Below, in pieces: positions 30,962 through 40,117 of a stretch of 64,000 nt of DNA (within the stretch, counting starts at the first letter, position 1; every line of letters begins with the position of its first letter). The notes below the pieces were generated by a model. That model saw only the letters and a program-made list of their open reading frames with translations. It made no database searches and had not been told where the DNA came from. Position numbers and translations under genes: made by a program. Source of the stretch: an uncultured Paracoccaceae bacterium (GTDB taxonomy: Bacteria; Pseudomonadota; Alphaproteobacteria; Rhodobacterales; Rhodobacteraceae); assembly GCA_943787785.1 (NCBI GenBank), contig CALSNT010000014.1:1-64000 (forward strand), read 5' to 3'.

Positions 30962-31991
30962 ATGCTATGCAAAAAATCTCTTGAAACAGTTTCAATAGCA
31001 TTGCCTACATTTAATGGTGAGCGCTACATTTCGGAACAGTTAGAAAGTTTTGCGAATCAGTCATGGCTGCCTGACGAGCTTGTTATTTGTGATGATGGCT
31101 CGACTGATAACACTCTCCGTGTTGTTGAAGAATTTTCAATAACAGCACCCTTCACGGTAAAGATAATAAGAAATAGCGAAAATTTAGGTTACGAACAAAA
31201 TTTTGCAAAGGCTATTCAGCAATGTACAGGAAACTATATATTCTTGTCCGATCAGGATGATAAGTGGTTTTCGAATAAAGTAGAATTTGTGCTTAATACT
31301 ATGAAAGATAATCCAAAATGTTGGTTATTAATCCATGATGGGGAGCTTACTGATGAAAAGCTTAATCCATCCAGAATTACAAAAATGGCTCAAATCCAAA
31401 ATGGATATGGTCACTCATCAATTATTTCTACGGGCTGTCTGACCGTTGTTCGTAAAGAACTTTTAGCGTACGCGCTTCCCATTCCACGATGTTCAATAGG
31501 TCATGACAATTGGTTACACCAACTGACAAGCCCATTACGCAATAAGCGTATAGTTGTATGTAAAACTTTGCAATACATAAGAAGGCATGAATCCAACACA
31601 TCTAGTTGGATAGTTAACAGAACTAAGCCAATTAGCCGCCTAGATGTATTCTTGGCAGAATGCCAAGGAGCGTCCAGCCTCTAACTATTTGTCTCGCATT
31701 GAGTTAAATAAAATAATGCAGATTCGCTTTGCAGAGATAGTTGGTAAGTCAAAATGCAAAGGGGATATAGAAGATGCTACAGCTTATTTGGGTTATCTCG
31801 GAAAGCAGTCAAGGGCATTGGAAGCAAGGCAAGCGCTTGTAACGTCTGGGTGGATTAGGCGGCGCATTCTGGCATTCTGTATTTTATTCCAAGGCCAATA
31901 CAAATATTTTAGCGGTTGTAAAAAGTTTCTTTCGCGACGTTTTTCGCTGAGAGCTTTCATGCAAATCTCTATCCTGCACAATTTTTCGTAG
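30962..31991 (+). pseudogene. Family 2 glycosyltransferase, one frameshift
   Basis: From the ATG at 30962: VSIALPTFNGERYISEQLESF, ELVICDDGSTDNTLRV (nucleotide-binding Asp), NLGYEQNFAKAI and YIFLSDQDDKWF (DxD metal site). This is a rhamnosyl- or galactosyl-transferase-like GT-A enzyme. The frame stops at 31684 after AECQGASSL; an extra G in AAGGAGCG (about 31670) shifts it. The second frame continues ERPASNYLSRIELNK to 31991. Restored length about 342 aa is normal. Confidence 0.7.
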
Positions 31992-32100
31992 CTTATGGAT
32001 GCTGTTTGAAAAGAGCATTTGAACTGGCAAATGCATTAGATTTTCCGAGTTCATATAATGGGTCAAAAATTACTCATCGCCAGTGAAAAATGAAGTGTCA

Positions 32101-33770
32101 ACCCGCATTCCCCAAGTAAATCTTTGATTTCGTTGTCCTGATCTCGTTATTTTCTATATAAATCATGTGTTGAGGCTGCTATGGGCGTGTTCATGGATCA
32201 CCCGGAGGGTGCAGGCTGCAAGATCGGGCGGATCGGGTTGATTTTGACCGCCGGGTGCGGCTGGAGTTCCGGGGCGCGCAGCTCAGTTCGGACGGCGGCC
32301 TGCTGGTGATGCGCGAGTTGGATGACGCGCTCGGGCTGTCTGATCTTGCGTCGGAGTGCGCTATGCGACAGCCGCCGGGCAAGAACACGTTCCATCGGCT
32401 CGACGGTCTGTTCCGGCAGTCAGTTTCGGGCGGCTGGCGGGCTACGAGGATGTCAACGATGCCGACCGTCTCGCCCTTGATCCCGTCATGCGCCAGGTCG
32501 TGGGTGGGCGCGCCGTCGATGCGCAGGCCGCCTCGGCCTCGCAGATGGGGCGGTTCGAGACCGAGACGCTGGCCATGCCGAGAACCGGGCGGCGCTGGCC
32601 GATCTGAACGGGCAATGGATCGACCGGTTCCATGACCGCAACGGGCTCAAGTATATCGTGCTGGACATGGACAGCTCCGTCAGTCCGACCCATGGCGATC
32701 AGGAGGGCACCGCCTGGAACGGGCATTTCGACTGCACCTGCTATCACCCGAACTTTCCTGTTCAACCAGTTCGGCATGCTGGAACGCTGCGCCCTGCGCA
32801 ATGGCAACGTCCACAGTGCCGACGGCTGGCGGGATGTCCTCGACCCGGTGATCGCCCGATATGCCAAGCGTGACATCATGCGCTTTTTCCGCGCCGACGC
32901 CGCCTATGCGATCCCCGCGATCTACGCGCGGCTGGAAGATGCGGGCTATTTCTACGCCATCCGGATGAAGAAGAACGCAGTTCTGGAAGGTCGCATCGCC
33001 CACCGGTTGACCCGGCCTGTGGGGCGTCCCTCGAAAACCAAGGTGAAGCGGTTCTACGAGGAGTTCCAGTATCAGGCCGCATCATGGGATAAGGAACGCC
33101 GTGTGATCGCCAAAATCGAATGGCATCCGGGCGAGTTGTTCCCCCGCGTGGGCTTCATCGTCACCAACCTGCCAATGGAGCCGGACGAGGTCACCCGCTT
33201 CTACAATCGACGCGGCACCGCCGAACAGCACATCAAGGAGGGAAAATACGCCTTCCGCTGGACACGGCTGTCATGCAAGAAGTTCCGCGACAACGAGGTC
33301 CGCCTGCAACTGCACGCACTGGCCTACAACCTGGCGCACCTTCTCTGCGCTGCATCGAACTGCCCGAGGCCATGGCGGACTGGTCGTTGACCAGCCTGCA
33401 GCTGAAGCTGATCAAGATCGGCGCCCGCGTCGTGCGCCACGCCCGCGCCATCACCTTCCAACTCGCCGAGGTGGCCGTCACAGGCCCGATGGTGCGCGCC
33501 ATCCTTGCTGCCATCCGCCGACTGCGAGCGCCACCGTCATGCGCGTGACCGCGATCCCGACCCAAACAGAACGAAAGCGGCTCGGCAGGTCTGTCCCCCG
33601 CGCTGAAGAACGGCACAATCAGACGCCAATGCCCCACCCTCAAGGCGCGATGCGCCAGCTTTGGACGGTCACAGCGCAGAGGAACCTTCCAACAGCTACA
33701 AAACCCTTGATCCGTGAGCGAGATCAGGCCAGCATGCAGTCCAACGGCAGGTCACATGGGGAATGTCGGT
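32101..33770 (+). mobile_element. IS1380-family element, degraded
   Basis: Ends ACCCGCATTCCCCAAGT (32101) and, inverted, ACCGACATTCCCCATGT (about 33754-33770) bracket a frameshifted transposase. The length of about 1.67 kb is the family norm. A much shorter remnant of a related copy with the end CCGACATTCCCCAAGT lies at 34079-34441. Confidence 0.7.
32181..33548 (+). pseudogene. IS1380-family transposase, frameshifted
   Basis: Pieces read VRLEFRGAQLSSDGGLLVMRELDDALGLSDLA, GRLAGYEDVNDADRLALDP, YIVLDMDSSVSPTHGDQEG (DDE region), FFRADAAYAIPAIYARLEDAG and RGTAEQHIKEGKYAF (Glu region). These match IS1380 transposases along the whole length. Breaks occur near 32215, 32425, 32575, 32755 and 33345, all single-base type. 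Not functional as read. Confidence 0.8.
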
Positions 33771-33868
33771 TTTTACAGGTTCGACGGTGACCTTTGATCT
33801 GCATCAAAGCAAATTTTCCTTATGCCAACTAAAGTACTGTCAGCATGAATAACTAGGGAACGCAAAAA

Positions 33869-34054
33869 ATGAAGATGCTATCTATCGCCACACTTATTGC
33901 TGGCATTGCCACGACCGTACCAGCATTCGCAGCCGCACCTTTAGGCATCTGGCAGCACCAAGAGAACGATATTGCACATGGCGGCGGATGTCGGAAAGAT
34001 TCCCCACAAGGACAATGCTGTCACGCTGGTAGTCAGCCATACCATTGCCATTGA
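33869..34054 (+). CDS. Small secreted Cys/His-rich protein
   Basis: 61 residues with a clear Sec signal peptide (MKMLSIATLIAGIATTVPAFA, cleavage after AFA) preceded by AGGGAA. The mature peptide of about 40 residues ends GGGCRKDSPQGQCCHAGSQPYHCH: four Cys and four His in a compact tail. It could bind metal or form disulfides in the periplasm. I know similar tails in roseobacter proteins but no named function. It survives alone between two IS1380-type remnants. Confidence 0.6.
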   Translation: MKMLSIATLIAGIATTVPAFAAAPLGIWQHQENDIAHGGGCRKDSPQGQCCHAGSQPYHCH

Positions 34055-34078
34055 CCAAAAACATACATCCAGACAAAG

Positions 34079-34441
34079 GGTGATAAAAATCGGTGCGCGG
34101 GTTGTCCGCCACGCCCGCGCCATCACCTGCCAACTGGCAGAGGTGGCCGTCACCGGCCCGATGGTGCGCGCCATCCTCGCCGCCATCCGACGATTGCGAG
34201 CGCCACCGCTATGCGCGTGACCGCGATCCAAGCCAAAACTGAACGAAAGCGGCAGGACAAGTCTGCCCGATGCGCTGAAAAACACCGCCGCCGGGCCGGG
34301 ATGCTGCGGGTTTACGGGCCGATTCGCCCAACTTCGGGCGTTTGCGCGACCACAGACCCCGCTCGGGGCGGAAAGCGCTTGACCAGTTGGCGCAGTCTGG
34401 CGATCTTCACGTCAGAAGGCAGGCCACTTGGGGAATGTCGG
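34079..34441 (+). mobile_element. IS1380-family 3'-end remnant (second copy)
   Basis: 34079-34220 encodes KIGARVVRHARAITCQLAEVAVTGPMVRAIL, nearly the same as the C-terminus of the transposase at 33.4-33.5 kb but with scattered differences. It runs on to an IS end (ACTTGGGGAATGTCGG, to 34441). Only the last about 360 bp survive, and the divergence shows it is a different, older copy. Confidence 0.7.
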
Positions 34442-34486
34442 CTGAAGATGGAACGCGTTAACTGAAGCACACTGGAGGACCATGCG

Positions 34487-34579
34487 ATGAAGAAGACCTA
34501 CACGAAGCCAGTTGTGCTCAAGCGAGACAACGTTACCGCTGTTTGTGGCCCTCCCCCAATATCTGCCCAACCAAGCTGA
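34487..34579 (+). CDS. RiPP-precursor-like peptide (30 aa)
   Basis: A GGAGG at 34474-34478 lies 8 bases before the ATG at 34487. The 30-residue product starts MKKTYTKPVVLKRDNVTAV and ends CGPPPISAQPS. The N-terminal half has the K-K-x-Y-x-K-P-x-x-L-x-K-R pattern, with YxxP and a hydrophobic residue after it, seen in leader peptides recognised by PqqD-like RRE domains. The proline-rich C-terminal 11 residues with one Cys would be the core. No acidic residue exists in the core for a lasso ring. No maturation enzymes lie nearby. The call rests on pattern recognition. Confidence 0.45.
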   Translation: MKKTYTKPVVLKRDNVTAVCGPPPISAQPS

Positions 34580-34637
34580 TCTTTTAGCACCCGTCGTCTG
34601 GGTCTTTGGACCCGAGAGCTTCTTGCAGTCCGGCTCA

Positions 34638-34755
34638 ATGACCCGTCTCGCCAGCATCACCAACAACCACCTCGCGCTTGAATGCGGCCTGTGCGGACAC
34701 AACTCGCAGCTTGCAGTCATCGACCTGATCCAGCGTCTGGGCAGGGAGTGCTCTG
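34638..34755 (+). pseudogene. Zinc-ribbon protein truncated by an IS21 end
   Basis: From the ATG at 34638 the frame reads MTRLASITNNHLALECGLC, GHNSQLAVIDLIQRLGRE and then runs into the IS21 tip at 34756. The first CxxC knuckle is present. Small alphaproteobacterial proteins of this type have a second CxxC about 25 residues further, here lost. Function unknown. Confidence 0.45.
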
Positions 34756-35385
34756 TGTCAATCGGCATCCAATGCTGACCCCTTATCGGCGTCCAATATT
34801 GACCCCTGTCAACGGCGGCGTAAAAGCCTGCCACTTGGGCGGAGCAAAAGTCGGCCATTTGGTGCCGCGCCTTGGTGCGTGATGCCCTCAAATAGCAAGC
34901 ACGTTCCAAGGCGCGTTGGCCGGTAGGCCAACTTGATGGTAGCTAGTTTTTCGCGCGCCGGGATTTGCTCTGGTTGAGGCGGTAGCTTTCACCGTTCATT
35001 TCCAGAATGTTCACGTGATGGGTCAAGCGATCCAGTAATGCACCTGTGAGCCGTTCTGTTCCGAATGTGTCGGTCCATTCTTCGAACGGTAAGTTGCTTG
35101 TGATGAGCGTGGAACCTCGTTCGTAGCGCTGCGAGATCAGCTCAAACAGCAATTCCGCCCCGGTTTTGCTGAGCGGCACAAAACCCAATTCATCAATGAT
35201 CAACAGTTTGACCTTGGCCAGTTGGCGTTGCATTCGCATGAGGCGCTTCTCATCTCGTGCCTCCATCAATTCATGCACAAGAGAGGCGGCAGTGACGAAG
35301 CTGACCGGCATGCCCTTCTGGCAGGCGGCCAGGCCCAGCCCGAGCGCTATATGTGTTTTGCTAGCACAATTGCAGGAAAGGGCCG
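34756..35385 (-). mobile_element. IS21-family right end with partial istB
   Basis: The tip TGTCAATCGGCATCCAATGC and a second related block (ATCGGCGTCCAATATTGACCCC) at about 34786-34807 are the multiple terminal repeats of IS21 elements. They are followed by the 3' two-thirds of istB. istA and the other end are missing; beyond about 35385 the DNA is unrelated. Confidence 0.7.
34943..35385 (-). pseudogene. IstB-like helper ATPase, N-terminus lost
   Basis: KTHIALGLGLAACQKG, then MPVSFVTAASLVHELMEA, LLIIDELGFVPLSKTGAELLFELISQRYERGSTLITSNLPFEEW and LLDRLTHHVNILEMNGESYR are the AAA+ core of IstB (Walker B in IIDELG). The sequence just before KTHIALGL does not give the expected GPSGTG Walker A loop, so the 5' part has been replaced. 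Not functional. Confidence 0.75.
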
Positions 35386-35416
35386 TGGCGGGTTAAAATC
35401 CAAAACAGCAATATTC

Positions 35417-35593
35417 TTAGGGCGTTACTTTTGCCAAAACCATTTGCGCGGCGCTGGGGCGAGCGTCAGTTATCAGCGCGTCGGCTTTGTCCAGGCGGGC
35501 GCGCAAGTCCGCAACGGTTTCTTGCTCGCGTTCGAGCTGTTGTCGAAGCATTTTCGCTTCAAGCGTTAGCAGGGGCAACCTGCGTTTCGTCAT
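35417..35593 (-). CDS. Short coiled-coil ORF, probable gene fragment
   Basis: MTKRRLPLLTLEAKMLRQQLE, then REQETVADLRARLDKADALITD is a strong coiled coil, like the C-terminal tails of plasmid DNA-binding (KfrA-like) proteins. With no upstream domain and an IS21 remnant on one side, it is probably a leftover. Family assignment is a guess. Confidence 0.25.
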   Translation of the reverse strand: MTKRRLPLLTLEAKMLRQQLEREQETVADLRARLDKADALITDARPSAAQMVLAKVTP

Positions 35594-35661
35594 GCGTAAG
35601 CCCCGCGTCAACTTTCTGGGAAACCTTTGGGTAAACCCGAGTCAAATATGTAGAGCAAAAT

Positions 35662-36615
35662 ATGAGTCAGCTTCTGTTATCAATAGTTATCCCAAATTAT
35701 AATGGATCAATTTATTTGACTTCATGTATTCAGTCAGTGTTATCTCAAGTAACTTCTGAGTGTGAGGTAATTCTTGTCGACGATGGTTCAACCGATAATA
35801 GTGTTGATCTAGTTAGGCGCAGGTTTTTTGAGGCTATCGATTGTGGGGCGTTTAAAGTAATCTCTATCAAAAACTCAGGTCCAGGAGAGGCCCGAAATGT
35901 TGGGGTGAGAGAAGCTTGTGGACGCTATGTGGCTTTTTTAGATAGCGATGATTTCGTTCTTCCAAATTTTATCGAGAAAATACTTGATGCTTTAGGCGGA
36001 AGTTCGCCTGACATTATTCAATTTAATGCTTTGCGAGTTCACGAAGGAAGATTAGCAGGGAATCAAATCATTTATTGCCATTCAGTAAGGGATGGAACTT
36101 ATAATATGGACGAGGTACGGGCCGATATCTTTGGCGCTGGGAAGTGGTTTCCTTCATGTAGAGTCTTTGAGCGAGAAATTATTTTAAGCAACCCTTTCCC
36201 GGTTGAGCGCGTATTTTACGAAGATATGATGACTCTGCCTTTTATTTTTTTTCAGCCTTTCAGAATTTGTCTCATACAAGATGCCTTGACGGCCTACCGT
36301 GACAACCCAGCGGGAACTACCCGCAATCATAAGGCTGTACATGCGAATACCATGTTTGCTCTGTTACAGCGCGTTTCTACATTACCTCCTTCCACCGCGC
36401 GAGACCTTTTACGCATTCAACTGGCAAGGAGTGTCGTTTATTTTGTCAATGAGCTAAAATTGAGTGAACCCTCACTTGATGACATAATAAAGCTGGTTCG
36501 ATCGATTGATGACAGGAGCATCCTCACTCTATATCTCAAACGCGCCGATCGATTTTTTTTCGAGTTTCCTAAGCTGTATGTGGCCTTAGACCGGGCCAGG
36601 AAATGGATATTATGA
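35662..36615 (+). CDS. Family 2 glycosyltransferase
   Basis: 317 residues, GT-A fold. LSIVIPNYNGSIYLTSCIQSVL, EVILVDDGSTDNSVDLVRR, NSGPGEARNVGVREACGRYVAFLDSDDFVLP (DSDD metal site) and later FYEDMMTLPFIF (catalytic-acid region). Intact and AT-rich. It overlaps the next gene (ATGA at 36612), so these three transferases form a tight operon. Donor and acceptor unknown. Confidence 0.85.
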   Translation: MSQLLLSIVIPNYNGSIYLTSCIQSVLSQVTSECEVILVDDGSTDNSVDLVRRRFFEAIDCGAFKVISIKNSGPGEARNVGVREACGRYVAFLDSDDFVLPNFIEKILDALGGSSPDIIQFNALRVHEGRLAGNQIIYCHSVRDGTYNMDEVRADIFGAGKWFPSCRVFEREIILSNPFPVERVFYEDMMTLPFIFFQPFRICLIQDALTAYRDNPAGTTRNHKAVHANTMFALLQRVSTLPPSTARDLLRIQLARSVVYFVNELKLSEPSLDDIIKLVRSIDDRSILTLYLKRADRFFFEFPKLYVALDRARKWIL

Positions 36616-37712
36616 CGAACAAATATAAAGTTTGTGTTCTGTGTTCAAGGTTCTCTAGGACTGGAGTGCCTTTGGCGCAAATACGTTTGGCTAGGGCACT
36701 GGTTTCCGCAGGGTGCGATGTTGATCTTATATTTGGGTATATTGACGTAGAAGAAAACTTAGAAAATCTCGAAGGTGTAAAAATTATTCTGTGGCAATGC
36801 CGGCGTGCAATGTACATGCTGCCTGGGTTAATTAAATATATTTATCAAAATAAACCGGATTTAATAATTACTGCAGAGGATAATACTAATGCATTTTTGC
36901 TTTTGGCGTCTATTTTAACGAGGGCTAAATCGAAAATAACTGCGTCCTCTCGTATCTCTCCTGAGACTGTATATTCAGACAAATTTTTTTCCCGCGGGTG
37001 GCTGCTAAAAAAATTTGTTAGGAGTGTTATGTATCGGGCTGATGTTTGGTCATGTGTATCGAAAGACCTTGCTGAAAAATATCAGCTACTTTTCCCTGAA
37101 AAGAAAATTGAGTATATATATAATGTGATTGATGATGAAATGTCGAGGCTGCGTTTGAGGGATGATGTGCAACATCCTTGGTTCAACGAGCGGGTTTCCA
37201 ATATTTGCATTACTGCCGGTACTTTGCATGAGAGGAAAGGACTGTTTTATCTTATTGGGGCGATATCACTGTTGGATAAAAAAGGTATAGATGTGAGGTT
37301 GATGATCCTTGGTGATGGACCTCAAGAAGGCGAACTTAGGGAGCTAGTGAACGATTTGGGCCTATCCGGCAGAGTAACTTTTGTAGGTTCGGTTTCAAAC
37401 CCATTGAAATACTTTTCCCGAGCTAAAGTGTTTGTTTTATCCTCACTTCAGGAAGGTATGCCCAACGTGTTGATTGAAAGTATGCTAGCCGGCTGCACAC
37501 CGGTAGCGACGGATTGCCCCACAGGCCCTCGTGAGATCCTTGCAAATGGCCGATATGGCTATCTTGTACCTATGAGAGATTCAGTTGCTCTTGCTTCAGG
37601 AATAGAGAGCGCGCTTAGCCACCCTGTTCCGCCAGAGGTTCTGGCTGAAGCGGTGGTGCCTTTTCGTAAGGAGGCTGTCCTTGCGAAACTTTTTCAACTT
37701 TTAGACATATGA
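36612..37712 (+). CDS. Family 4 glycosyltransferase
   Basis: 366 residues, GT-B fold. The N-terminal domain contains TGVPLAQIRLARALVSAGCDVDLI. The donor domain has ITAGTLHERKGLFYLIGAI, RLMILGDGPQEGELRELVNDLGLSGRVTFVG and VFVLSSLQEGMPNVLIESMLAGCTPVATDC, with the EG(x)PNVxxE retaining-enzyme motif. Start at 36612 chosen over 36603 for the ATGA overlap; its end overlaps the next start in the same way. Confidence 0.88.
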   Translation: MTNKYKVCVLCSRFSRTGVPLAQIRLARALVSAGCDVDLIFGYIDVEENLENLEGVKIILWQCRRAMYMLPGLIKYIYQNKPDLIITAEDNTNAFLLLASILTRAKSKITASSRISPETVYSDKFFSRGWLLKKFVRSVMYRADVWSCVSKDLAEKYQLLFPEKKIEYIYNVIDDEMSRLRLRDDVQHPWFNERVSNICITAGTLHERKGLFYLIGAISLLDKKGIDVRLMILGDGPQEGELRELVNDLGLSGRVTFVGSVSNPLKYFSRAKVFVLSSLQEGMPNVLIESMLAGCTPVATDCPTGPREILANGRYGYLVPMRDSVALASGIESALSHPVPPEVLAEAVVPFRKEAVLAKLFQLLDI

Positions 37713-38755
37713 AACGCGTACGGCACTTGATCCCCTACGACGCTATTGGGGGAGTGGAAGTTGCAGCAAGGTCGATTCCTTTGGGCATTCATAAAACTCG
37801 CAACGAGGAGCTACGCCTCGAACGACAATATTTAGTCAATTCATCAGGAGCGTCGAGCGGCCCCACACAATATCATGGTCCCTCCATCAGTCTTAATAAT
37901 CCGTATGCCTATTGGCATGCCTTTGTGCGACTGTTGCAGGACCCACCAGATTTGCTGATCGCCTCTTTATGGCGATGCGCTCTGGTGCTTATCGTGTACA
38001 AGATGATGCGGCCTAATCGAAAGGCCGTCCTCTTCTTGCACTTAGCGCATAACGTACATTGGTTGGACCGCATTGCAAACTACGTTGCCATGCGGCTTGC
38101 CGATAGTATTTGGGCGGACTCTTTCACGACACTAAAACATCGCGTGCCGCCTGACCTACAACATAAGGGACGGGTTATTTCCTTTTTACTTGAGAATCGC
38201 TCCCAGCCTGAAATAACAGCTCCCTCGCCAGACTTCATTTTTTGGGGGCGTCTCAGTCCACAAAAAGGCCTTGATAGGGCACTCAAAATATTTTCGTCGA
38301 TCGTAGTGCGATTGCCAGCGGCACATTTCACAATAATCGGACCGGATGGTGGCATCAAAAATGAATTGATGGCGCAGGCTAGACAGTTGGGTATTGAGAA
38401 CAATGTCAGTTTCACTGGCGCAAAAGCTCAGGCAGATATTCGCACGCTTGCTTCGAGCGCTTCTTTTTATTTGCAGACTAGTATCGACGAGGGCATGGCT
38501 TTGTCGGTTGTAGAGGCGATGCAAACTGGCCTTGTTCCGATTGTAACACCAGTTGGTGAAATTTCGCGTTATTGTGCTCATGGAAAAAATGCTGTGTTTG
38601 TATTGGAAGATGCGCCTACTGTTGATGCTGTGATGAGCTTATTAGCTGATCCCGTTCGATATAAACGCATGTCTTATGCAGTTGGACAGTATTGGGAAGC
38701 AAAACCACTTTATAGAGATGACTTCCTCGCAGCAGCTAAAGAGCTGCTGGGTTAG
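37709..38755 (+). CDS. Family 4 glycosyltransferase
   Basis: 348 residues, GT-B fold. GGVEVAARSIPLGI opens the acceptor domain. DFIFWGRLSPQKGLDRALKIFSSI, HFTIIGPDGG, NVSFTGAKAQADIRTL and TSIDEGMALSVVEAMQTGLVPIVTPVGE form the donor domain with the EGxxxxxxE motif. It belongs with the two upstream transferases; the following gene was also a transferase before an IS3 element destroyed it. Confidence 0.85.
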   Translation: MKRVRHLIPYDAIGGVEVAARSIPLGIHKTRNEELRLERQYLVNSSGASSGPTQYHGPSISLNNPYAYWHAFVRLLQDPPDLLIASLWRCALVLIVYKMMRPNRKAVLFLHLAHNVHWLDRIANYVAMRLADSIWADSFTTLKHRVPPDLQHKGRVISFLLENRSQPEITAPSPDFIFWGRLSPQKGLDRALKIFSSIVVRLPAAHFTIIGPDGGIKNELMAQARQLGIENNVSFTGAKAQADIRTLASSASFYLQTSIDEGMALSVVEAMQTGLVPIVTPVGEISRYCAHGKNAVFVLEDAPTVDAVMSLLADPVRYKRMSYAVGQYWEAKPLYRDDFLAAAKELLG

Positions 38756-38801
38756 TATGAGCGATTTTTTAAACGAAGTAAAAGAGACAGGCAGGTAATC
38801 G

Positions 38802-38862
38802 ATGATATCGCTATGTGGCCTGTCAGTGGTTGCCTCTCCAGGTGGCCTTACCGCTGAAATTG
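38802..38862 (+). pseudogene. 5' stub of a gene cut by IS3, probably a glycosyltransferase
   Basis: ATG at 38802 gives MISLCGLSVVASPGGLTAEI before the IS border at 38863. The N-terminus fits the start of a GT-B protein (beta-strand then GG loop). Its possible 3' end lies on the other side at 40118-40291. Only 20 codons remain. Confidence 0.4.
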
Positions 38863-38924
38863 TGAAGTGGTCCCAGTATTTCGGACAGTTTAGCAGCGTT
38901 TCTAAGGTGTATCGTGTTTAGGTT

Positions 38925-39779
38925 TCATGCTGCTTTTTGCTCTTCCAAGCCTGCCCAATATGCGTCGTCTGGCGTGAGCCGATCAAGCGCGGAATGTGGC
39001 CGCTCGGTGTTGTAGAATGCTATCCAATCCTTGATGACGCGTCGGGCCTGGAACCCGTCATTGATTTCTTCGAGATAGATCGCCTCCTGTTTCAGGGAGC
39101 GCCACAGCCGCTCGATAAAGATGTTGTCGAGGTAACGACCCCGTCCATCCATCGAGATACGCACGCCTGCATCCGTCAGCGTCGTGATCCAGGCTGATCC
39201 GGTGAACTGTGAGCCTTGATCCGTATTGCATATCGCGGGCGGGCCGTATTTGGCGATGGCCTCGTTCAGCGCTTCGACACAGAAGTGCGCGTGCATCGTA
39301 TTCGACAGCCGCCAGCTTAGCACTTTGCGCGTGGCCCAATCCATGACCGCCACCAAGTAGAGGAAGCCGTTCTTGACCGGCACGAAGGTAATATCTGCGC
39401 ACCAGACTTGGTTCGGGCGGTCTATCACCATCTTTCTGAGCAAGTACGGATAGACGGGATGCTGCGGATGCGGTTGGCTGGTTCTGGGGCGTTTGTAGAT
39501 CGCCTCCAGCCCCATCGTCGTCATCAATCGTCTGACGCGATGCCGCCCGACAACTGTGCCCTCTCTTCGTAGATAAGCAGCGATCTGACGACTGCCGAAG
39601 AACGGATATTTGGTGAAGACCCGGTCAATCTCTTTCATCATGGCCAGCGTATACGCGTTGATCCCGACAGACGTGTAATAAAACGCCGAACGCGATAGCC
39701 GCACCAGTTTGCACTGCTGGCTAATGCTCAGCTCAGGGTGATCTCGCTCGATCATAGCGCGTTTCTTTGCCGGGCTCAT
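38925..39779 (-). CDS. IS3-family transposase OrfB
   Basis: 284 residues. HTH_21 region (MMKEIDRVFTKYPFFGSRQIAAYLRR) then the core with CADITFV, NTDQGSQFT and FIERLWRSLK as DDE motifs, ending WIAFYNTERPHSAL. ATG at 39777-39779 overlaps the orfA stop (ATGA), so it can be coupled or fused by frameshifting. Intact. Confidence 0.9.
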   Translation of the reverse strand: MSPAKKRAMIERDHPELSISQQCKLVRLSRSAFYYTSVGINAYTLAMMKEIDRVFTKYPFFGSRQIAAYLRREGTVVGRHRVRRLMTTMGLEAIYKRPRTSQPHPQHPVYPYLLRKMVIDRPNQVWCADITFVPVKNGFLYLVAVMDWATRKVLSWRLSNTMHAHFCVEALNEAIAKYGPPAICNTDQGSQFTGSAWITTLTDAGVRISMDGRGRYLDNIFIERLWRSLKQEAIYLEEINDGFQARRVIKDWIAFYNTERPHSALDRLTPDDAYWAGLEEQKAA

Positions 39780-40051
39780 CGCTTCAGCCCTGCGGACAAA
39801 AAATCGTTCTCGACTGCCAACCTCCCGATCTTTGCATGCAGTTCTTTGATTTGCGCTTCTGTCGGCCCGCTCTGCTTGCCGCCTGAGAAAACGTCGGCCA
39901 TCCCATCGATAGCTTGCCGCTTCCATGTGCTGACCTGATTTGGATGCAACTGATGCTTCGCTGCGATCTCCTGCACGGTCTTGTCGCCACGCAGTGCTTC
40001 CAAAGCCACCTTGGCCTTAAACTGATCTGTAAAATTCCGGCGCTTCGCCAT
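39776..40051 (-). CDS. IS3-family transposase OrfA
   Basis: 91 residues. RRNFTDQFKAKVALEALRGDKTVQEIAAKHQLHPNQVSTWKRQ is the helix-turn-helix; IKELHAKIGRLAVENDFL is the zipper-like helix. Typical of the HTH_Tnp_1 (IS3/IS911-like) OrfA proteins. Start ATG at 40049-40051 lies close to the right inverted end, as usual. Confidence 0.9.
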   Translation of the reverse strand: MAKRRNFTDQFKAKVALEALRGDKTVQEIAAKHQLHPNQVSTWKRQAIDGMADVFSGGKQSGPTEAQIKELHAKIGRLAVENDFLSAGLKR

Positions 40052-40117
40052 TTTCGTATCCCTTCATAGGTTTGGGATACACCTTAGCTAACTGTCCAGT
40101 TTTCTGGGACCACTTCA

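Larger units (their letters stand above)
38863..40117 (-). mobile_element. IS3-family element (second type), complete
   Basis: Inverted ends TGAAGTGGTCCCAG (38863) and CTGGGACCACTTCA (to 40117) agree over 14 bp, then imperfectly to about 45 bp. orfA and orfB are intact on the minus strand. Flanking bases (TTG and TTC) do not give a clear duplication. The element separates the two ends of a glycosyltransferase-like gene. Confidence 0.88.

Noticed and set aside
38757-38798. 13-codon ORF after the third glycosyltransferase
   Set aside because: Too short, no motif; probably just leader sequence of the gene destroyed by IS3.
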